Origin: Zygnema cylindricum
Taxonomy: Eukaryota > Streptophyta > Zygnematophyceae > Zygnematales > Zygnemataceae
Direction of reading: 5' to 3'
Assembly: GCA_037447655.1 (NCBI GenBank)
Contig: JBBHKE010001220.1
Coordinates: 1-64,000 of the forward strand
Length of the DNA: 64,000 nt
The position numbers and the translations under genes are program-made. Shown piece after piece: positions 59,274 through 64,000 of this stretch; positions within the stretch are counted from its first letter, which is position 1; every line of letters starts with the position of its first letter. The notes under the pieces are model-generated. The model was not told the DNA's origin and searched no databases. It was given only the letters and a program-made list of their open reading frames with translations.

Positions 59274-60465
59274 TGTTGGAATTCAAGTATTTTCTAGGTC
59301 TAGAGATTGCAAAATAAAAAGCAAAATAGTAGATATTGACAGCCTGCCTCTAACTCCTCACTCAAGTCCCCACACTTGTCGCAGTCACTGAAGACTGGAG
59401 GAGGAGTTAGCCATGGCTGCCTGTGCTGTCTAGAGAGAGACAGGCAGTTGTTTTATAAGGTTTTCTCTAAAAAGGAGTTTTGACAGAGCCAGGATTTGAT
59501 CCTGGTACCTGCCACTTGTCACACCCGCAATAGCCGGTAACCTTATCCAGATAGTCTAAATAAAATGATGATTGTACGGGGTATGATATTGATTTAAATA
59601 GTTACAATAAGACTAATTCATTTAACGAGAACTATATGCATACTGCATAGAAACAGTTGTGTAAAGTACGACGTACCGTACGTATACGAAATATATACCG
59701 CGCAGTTTGTTTGACGCCTGAAAGAATACCGCGCAAGTATTTATGACGGCCACGATTGAAATACTAATTTGATCGGACGACCGCGAAGGATGCCGAGATC
59801 GCGGAGTACGATTTTGGGGATTTGCGATCATCGCCACATTGAGTGACACGTGGCAACACTACATTGGATTGCGGCAACTCCGGGGATTACGGAAACGAAT
59901 CCGGATATGACACGTGTCAACATTTTGGCAATGTCGTACTATGGCCGTACATAAAGTACACCGGCACCTGTACTTTTCCGTACGACACAATGTTTTAATT
60001 GGTGCCGTACTTCAGTAGATAGAGTTTTAAAGGGAGATAGGACTTAGAAATATTTGGCAGATAGGACCCTCTCTCTAAGAGAGCACCTTGTATAAATGGC
60101 TAACTTTGGGCAGCCATAACTATTAATTGACTTGACCATTTTCAGTTATTCTTTTTGCTGCGGACTCAGGGGAGTCCAGGCTACACAGGGGTGTAGTCGG
60201 TCAGAGTTTTTGTCTGCCAAGGTGGCGGTATTTCTAAGGGAAAGTCAAAGTGGGTGATGTGTCCAAATCTCATATTCTAACTTTGCATTCTGTGGTGGAA
60301 CTGGGCACACAAAAAGTGTTATTTCACAGGGGTGAATCCATATTGGGGTTCAGACTGTCAAGGGGTCAGTCATTTGAGTTTATATTAACTTGGAGTTGGC
60401 ACTATCTATATTAGTTTTTTTTGGATCTGCATACTATGAGGGCCAATGGAGGTCTCAGAGTTTCA
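59274..60465 (+). repeat. 3' LTR of inner copia element
   Basis: 1192 bp; near-identical to 55987-57146 apart from one insertion near 59632 and scattered substitutions. It is followed by the CAGTT target duplication. Confidence 0.93.
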
Positions 60466-61185
60466 CAGTTATCGGTGTACTTTTTGTACGGATACTGTAC
60501 GATATGGCCTAAATGTCAACCCGTGGTATATCGAGATTTGCTCCTTTAATCCCCGGAGATGTCGCGATCCAATGGTATTCTGCCATGTGTCATCCGATGT
60601 GGCGATGACCAAAAACCGACGAAATCCTCTTCCGCGAACTCGGCATTCATTCCGGCCGTCTGATTAAATGCACATTTAATCATAGCCGTAAAAAATACAT
60701 GCGCGGTATTCGTTTCGCTATCGAAATAAATGTGCGGTACTTGTTTCCTATGTGTACTGTAATTTGTACTTCTACATAACTGACTCTATGCATTCCGTAA
60801 GGAGTTCTCGTTAAATGAATTTGTCAGCGTTGTAATGTTTATGTAATTATCAAATACATTGTATTCTAACATTAATCATAGGCTAAATGGATAGAGCTAC
60901 CAGCTACCGTCGGCTTTCACGACCGATAGGTACCAGGATCAAATCATGGGCGAGACAACTTTCTTTTTAGTAAATCAGTTAAATTACTACCGTAAATCAA
61001 CTAAACTACTACCCGTAAATCTCAGGATAGCATTGGCAACCATGGCTCTAGCTTCATCTCCGACTTTTAGTGACTGCAACAAGTGTGGGAGTTGAAGAGA
61101 GAAGTTAGAGGCAGACTGCCTTGGCTTCTTTTTCTTCATTTTAATTTAGACCTAGAAAATACTAAACAAACCATCAATTTCTACA
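60466..61185 (-). mobile_element. 3' LTR of outer copia element (proximal part)
   Basis: On the minus strand the LTR starts TGTAGAAATTG at 61185, directly after a purine tract. It is diverged from the inner LTR but shares TATTTTCTAGGTCT near the start and the tRNA-like module. It continues at 55986-55633 beyond the inner insertion; total length about 1070 bp. Confidence 0.85.
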
Positions 61186-61198
61186 CTCCCCTTATATT

Positions 61199-64000
61199 CT
61201 AATCAATCTTCAATTTCAGACCACACTTCTCCCTACAGAAAATTAGCTTAGGGGAAAGCACAAGTTTGGACATCATATCTGCTACCATCTCACTATCTGG
61301 TCGGTACTCTAAATTGATTATTTTGTTTTCTACTTTCTCTCTTACAAAGCTGAGTCTAATGTCCATGTGTTTGGCTTTAAAATGATGTTTAGGATTGGCA
61401 AAAATAGCGATTGCTGCTTGATTATCACAGAAAAAAATTCGCACACCACTATTAAGGTGACCAAGCTCACCAAGCAAAGACTTAACCCACATCAATTCTT
61501 TTACAGCAGACCAAGAGGCCATATACTCAGCCTCCATGGTGGATTGAGCAATAACCTTTTGATGTTTGCTACTCCAACAGCAAGCCCCATCACCCATATA
61601 TAATAAATATCCAAAAGTGCATCTCCTCATCGGAGCATCACCATAACTGGCATCACTCCAAGTAGTGATGTGAGTATTCTCCCCACCCAAATGCAACCAT
61701 AGATCCCTAGTTCCTATCAAATATCTAAGGACTCTCTTAGCTGCCTCCCAATCCCTCTTAGTGGGAGTATTTAGACTTCTACTCAGCACTCTTACAGCTG
61801 CAGCAAAATCCGGCCGGGTACAATTCATAAAATAGATTAGACTTCCCACTACTTGCCTGTAAGGAATAGTCTGCATGAACTTTTGTTCTTCAGGAGATAA
61901 TTCCTCGTCTAAGACTATGACTCCTTCTTCCTCACTCCCCTCACTTCCCTTTTTCAACTCCATTGGAGGTGTACAACTATTAGCTTTATCCATTTGAAAT
62001 TTTTCAAGCATGTTCCCTATTGCTTCCTTTTGAGTCAATCTTATAATTTTTTTTTTTCGGTCTCTCTCTACTTGAATTCCCAAAATATATTTTGCTTCCC
62101 CCATATCATTCATTTCAAATATTCCCTTAAGATCGGTTTTCAGTTTATTAATTTTTTCCATTGATTTACTTAAAACAAGCAAATCATAAACATATATTGG
62201 AATAAATATAACACCTTCCTCATCTTCAAAAACATAGATTGAGTGATCTGAACTGATCTGGATATATCCCAGACACGTAAGAAACTCATCAAGCTTCTTA
62301 TTCCACTGTCGAAGCGCCTGTTTCAAACCATAGAGAGATTTAATCAGTCGGCATACCTTGCTCTCCTCTCCTTCCTCCACAAATCTTTCGGGTTGTCGCA
62401 TGAAGATCTCCTCTTCCAATTCTCCATGGAAAAATGTTGTCTTCATGTCCATCTGGTGCACCTCCATGTCTTCCCCTGCTGCCAGACTGAGAAGTATGCG
62501 GACAAAGGGAAATCAGGCGACCGGGGCAAAGGTTTCCTCGTAGTCAATTCTCTCATTTTGGGTAAATCCCTTTGCCACTAATTGGGCCTTGTAGCGCTTA
62601 ATTGTGTTATCTGGGTTCAGTTTGAATTTGGAAAACTCACTTAGAACCGATTGGTTTTGGGTAATGCGGACAATCCACCAGCTCTGAAGTATTGGCTGCC
62701 ATAATTGAGGCCATCTCCTCATTGATGGCTGTCTTCCACCGGTTTTTTTTCTGGACAAGTCATCGCCTCTCCCTAAGTCTGAGGTTCATCTTGATGAGAT
62801 AGTTTTGTTACCTTGTTATTAACCTATTTTTCTTGCAATCTTTTGCTACTTCTCCTTCCCCCCTCAAAATCTGAGGCTGAAATAGATGGTTCTCGTGGAT
62901 TCTTTCGAACAATCTCAGTTTCTCCCCTATCCTTTGATTTTTAATCAATTTCGACCACGTCTTCCGCGTCAGGTAGAGTTGTCACTGGAGTTTGCGCAGC
63001 CGAGTCCTTCTCTGTCTGATTTGTACTTGCAAGAATGTCATCTTCTCTAAAACCTGGATAGTTAGGAAGCTCAAAGTCAACGGAATTTTCTGACTCAAAT
63101 CTGATTTTTACTGACTTTGTATACTTGAAGGGATCCACAGACTTTCCTTCATCCATAACTACTAGATGCTTTACTAAGATTATATCTTCCCTTTTTAGAT
63201 CGTAAACTCTATATCCTTTAACATCCTCATCATATCCTAATAAGTATCCCGATTTTCCTTTAGGATCTTGCTTCCAATTAGACCGATCTGTATCTAGACT
63301 GAATACTTGACTGCCGAAAACCTTTAAGTGAGATATGTCTGGTTTTCGGCATGTCCATCTCTCATAATGTGTTTGATCTTTTATAGCTGAAGTAAGAACT
63401 CTATTTTTGAGGTAATTAGCACAGTTCATTGCTTCTGCCCAAAACCTTTTTCCTGTTTTATTATCTGATAACATACTTCTAGCACTATCACTTAGTGTTA
63501 TATTTAACCTTTCAGCAACCCCATTTAGAAGTATACTCTCCACCATTGTCACTCCTTACTCTCTTGATTGGAGTTTCATGGAGTTTTTCGCTCCATGCTT
63601 TATATTGTTTGAAACAATCCTGAGCTTCTGACTTGTTTTTCAAAAAATACACCTTGGAATACCGAGACCAATCATCAATGATAGTCATCATAAATCTCTT
63701 CCCCCCCGGTGAGGGCACTCTAGCCGGTCCCCATATATCTGTGTGTACTAGATCTAGAATTTTTTCTCGCTTATAGGTGGCTGTTTTGGGAAAGGGTAAT
63801 CTGTGTGCTTTACCTTGAGCACATCCACTACAATCACTTATGTTATCACTCTCACTGAATTGAATCCCTTCCACCACTCCCATCTTTTTCATCTCTCTTG
63901 ACTTATCTAGATTCACATGCCCAAGCCTCTTATGCCACATCATAATATCATGAACACCAGCATAATAAAGTTTCTTTGTTTCATTACTTAATATCAGCCT
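61199..64000 (-). pseudogene. Ty1/copia pol of the outer element, several breaks, continues past the window
   Basis: Order on the minus strand: pre-integrase zinc motif (HKRLGHVN, CSGCAQGKAH), integrase Asp motifs (HTDIWGP, RSDNGGEY), integrase C-terminal region (62941-63552), reverse transcriptase start (62513-62758; YKAQLVAKGFTQ), reverse transcriptase and RNase H (61199-62467; TTWSDASYGD, STMEAEY, CDNQAA). Breaks: about 75 bp of integrase deleted near 63515-63545, frameshifts near 62480 and 62770-62940, and the catalytic YVDD box reads YVYD. It cannot make an active reverse transcriptase. The 5' LTR, gag and protease lie outside the window. Confidence 0.93.

Larger units (their letters stand above)
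55987..60465 (+). mobile_element. complete but non-autonomous Ty1/copia retrotransposon (gag kept, most of pol deleted)
   Basis: The LTRs are 55987-57146 (1160 bp) and 59274-60465 (1192 bp), starting TGTTGGAATTC and ending GTTTCA; the size difference is one insertion of about 32 bp at 59632. The 5-bp target duplication CAGTT is exact (55982-55986 and 60466-60470). A primer site follows the 5' LTR and a purine tract precedes the 3' LTR. The 2.1-kb interior holds a decayed gag and a decayed RNase H segment; protease, integrase and reverse transcriptase are absent. It must have moved using proteins from a relative. The LTRs are still very alike, so the insertion is fairly recent. Confidence 0.93.

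Noticed and set aside
60889-60955. A tRNA gene in the outer LTR
   Set aside because: D-arm and T-arm are tRNA-like, but the anticodon loop is 9 nt, the T-stem has a mismatch and no acceptor stem pairs; kept as a tRNA-like module only.
1-64000. CRISPR array, bacterial operon or phage
   Set aside because: No regularly spaced repeats with unique spacers and no prokaryotic gene organisation; the tandem repeats have no spacers.

Overview
The window is nuclear DNA from a plant-lineage eukaryote. I think a streptophyte alga or a seedless land plant, but no species can be named from this sequence. The evidence is intron-rich genes with GT-AG junctions, plant-type proteins (a non-haem beta-carotene hydroxylase, a plastid-type tRNA-binding protein, a DUF3172 protein, a tandem CCCH zinc-finger protein, a potato-inhibitor-I protein), Ty1/copia retrotransposons, and a very high load of small terminal-inverted-repeat elements. 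There is no bacterial-style operon, rRNA gene or CRISPR array. A run of 10 N at 52080-52089 marks an assembly gap.

Layout: 1-5600 is AT-rich DNA, a microsatellite and stacked DNA transposons. 6363-10321 (+) is beta-carotene hydroxylase in seven exons. 11962-15392 (-) is an organelle-targeted tRNA-binding-domain protein in four exons. 15747-19332 is a run of MITEs. 20197-21530 (+) is a DUF3172 protein. 24943-25143 (-) is a small serine-protease inhibitor. 26457-30040 is another MITE cluster. 32781-35442 (+) is an indoleamine 2,3-dioxygenase family gene. 36589-41206 (-) is a large tandem CCCH zinc-finger protein. 42698-45873 (-) is an unrecognised tail-anchored protein whose middle two exons are duplicated in frame. 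From 45973 to the end the window is almost all transposons: a hAT-like MITE touching the last gene, PIF/Harbinger-like elements nested in each other, hAT-like elements with 8-bp target duplications, one broken copia polyprotein fragment, and one nested pair of copia elements (an inner 4.5-kb gag-only element inside the 3' LTR of an outer, minus-strand, pol-bearing element that runs off the window).

The host genes are not functionally linked to each other. Most introns and gaps are explained by a few transposon families whose ends and target duplications can be read directly: TA duplications with CACCGCC ends; TAA or TCA duplications with GGGTR ends; 8-bp duplications with TAGTGTTGGGTATCG or CATAGTTCAAAAGTAGG ends. 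Several insertions lie in introns of the genes, which shows those genes belong to this genome and are not contamination.

The most notable items are the dioxygenase gene (rare in the plant lineage), the phase-0 two-exon duplication, a MITE whose last three bases give an in-frame ATG at the start of that same gene, and a copia element primed by the anticodon region of initiator tRNA-Met instead of its 3' end.
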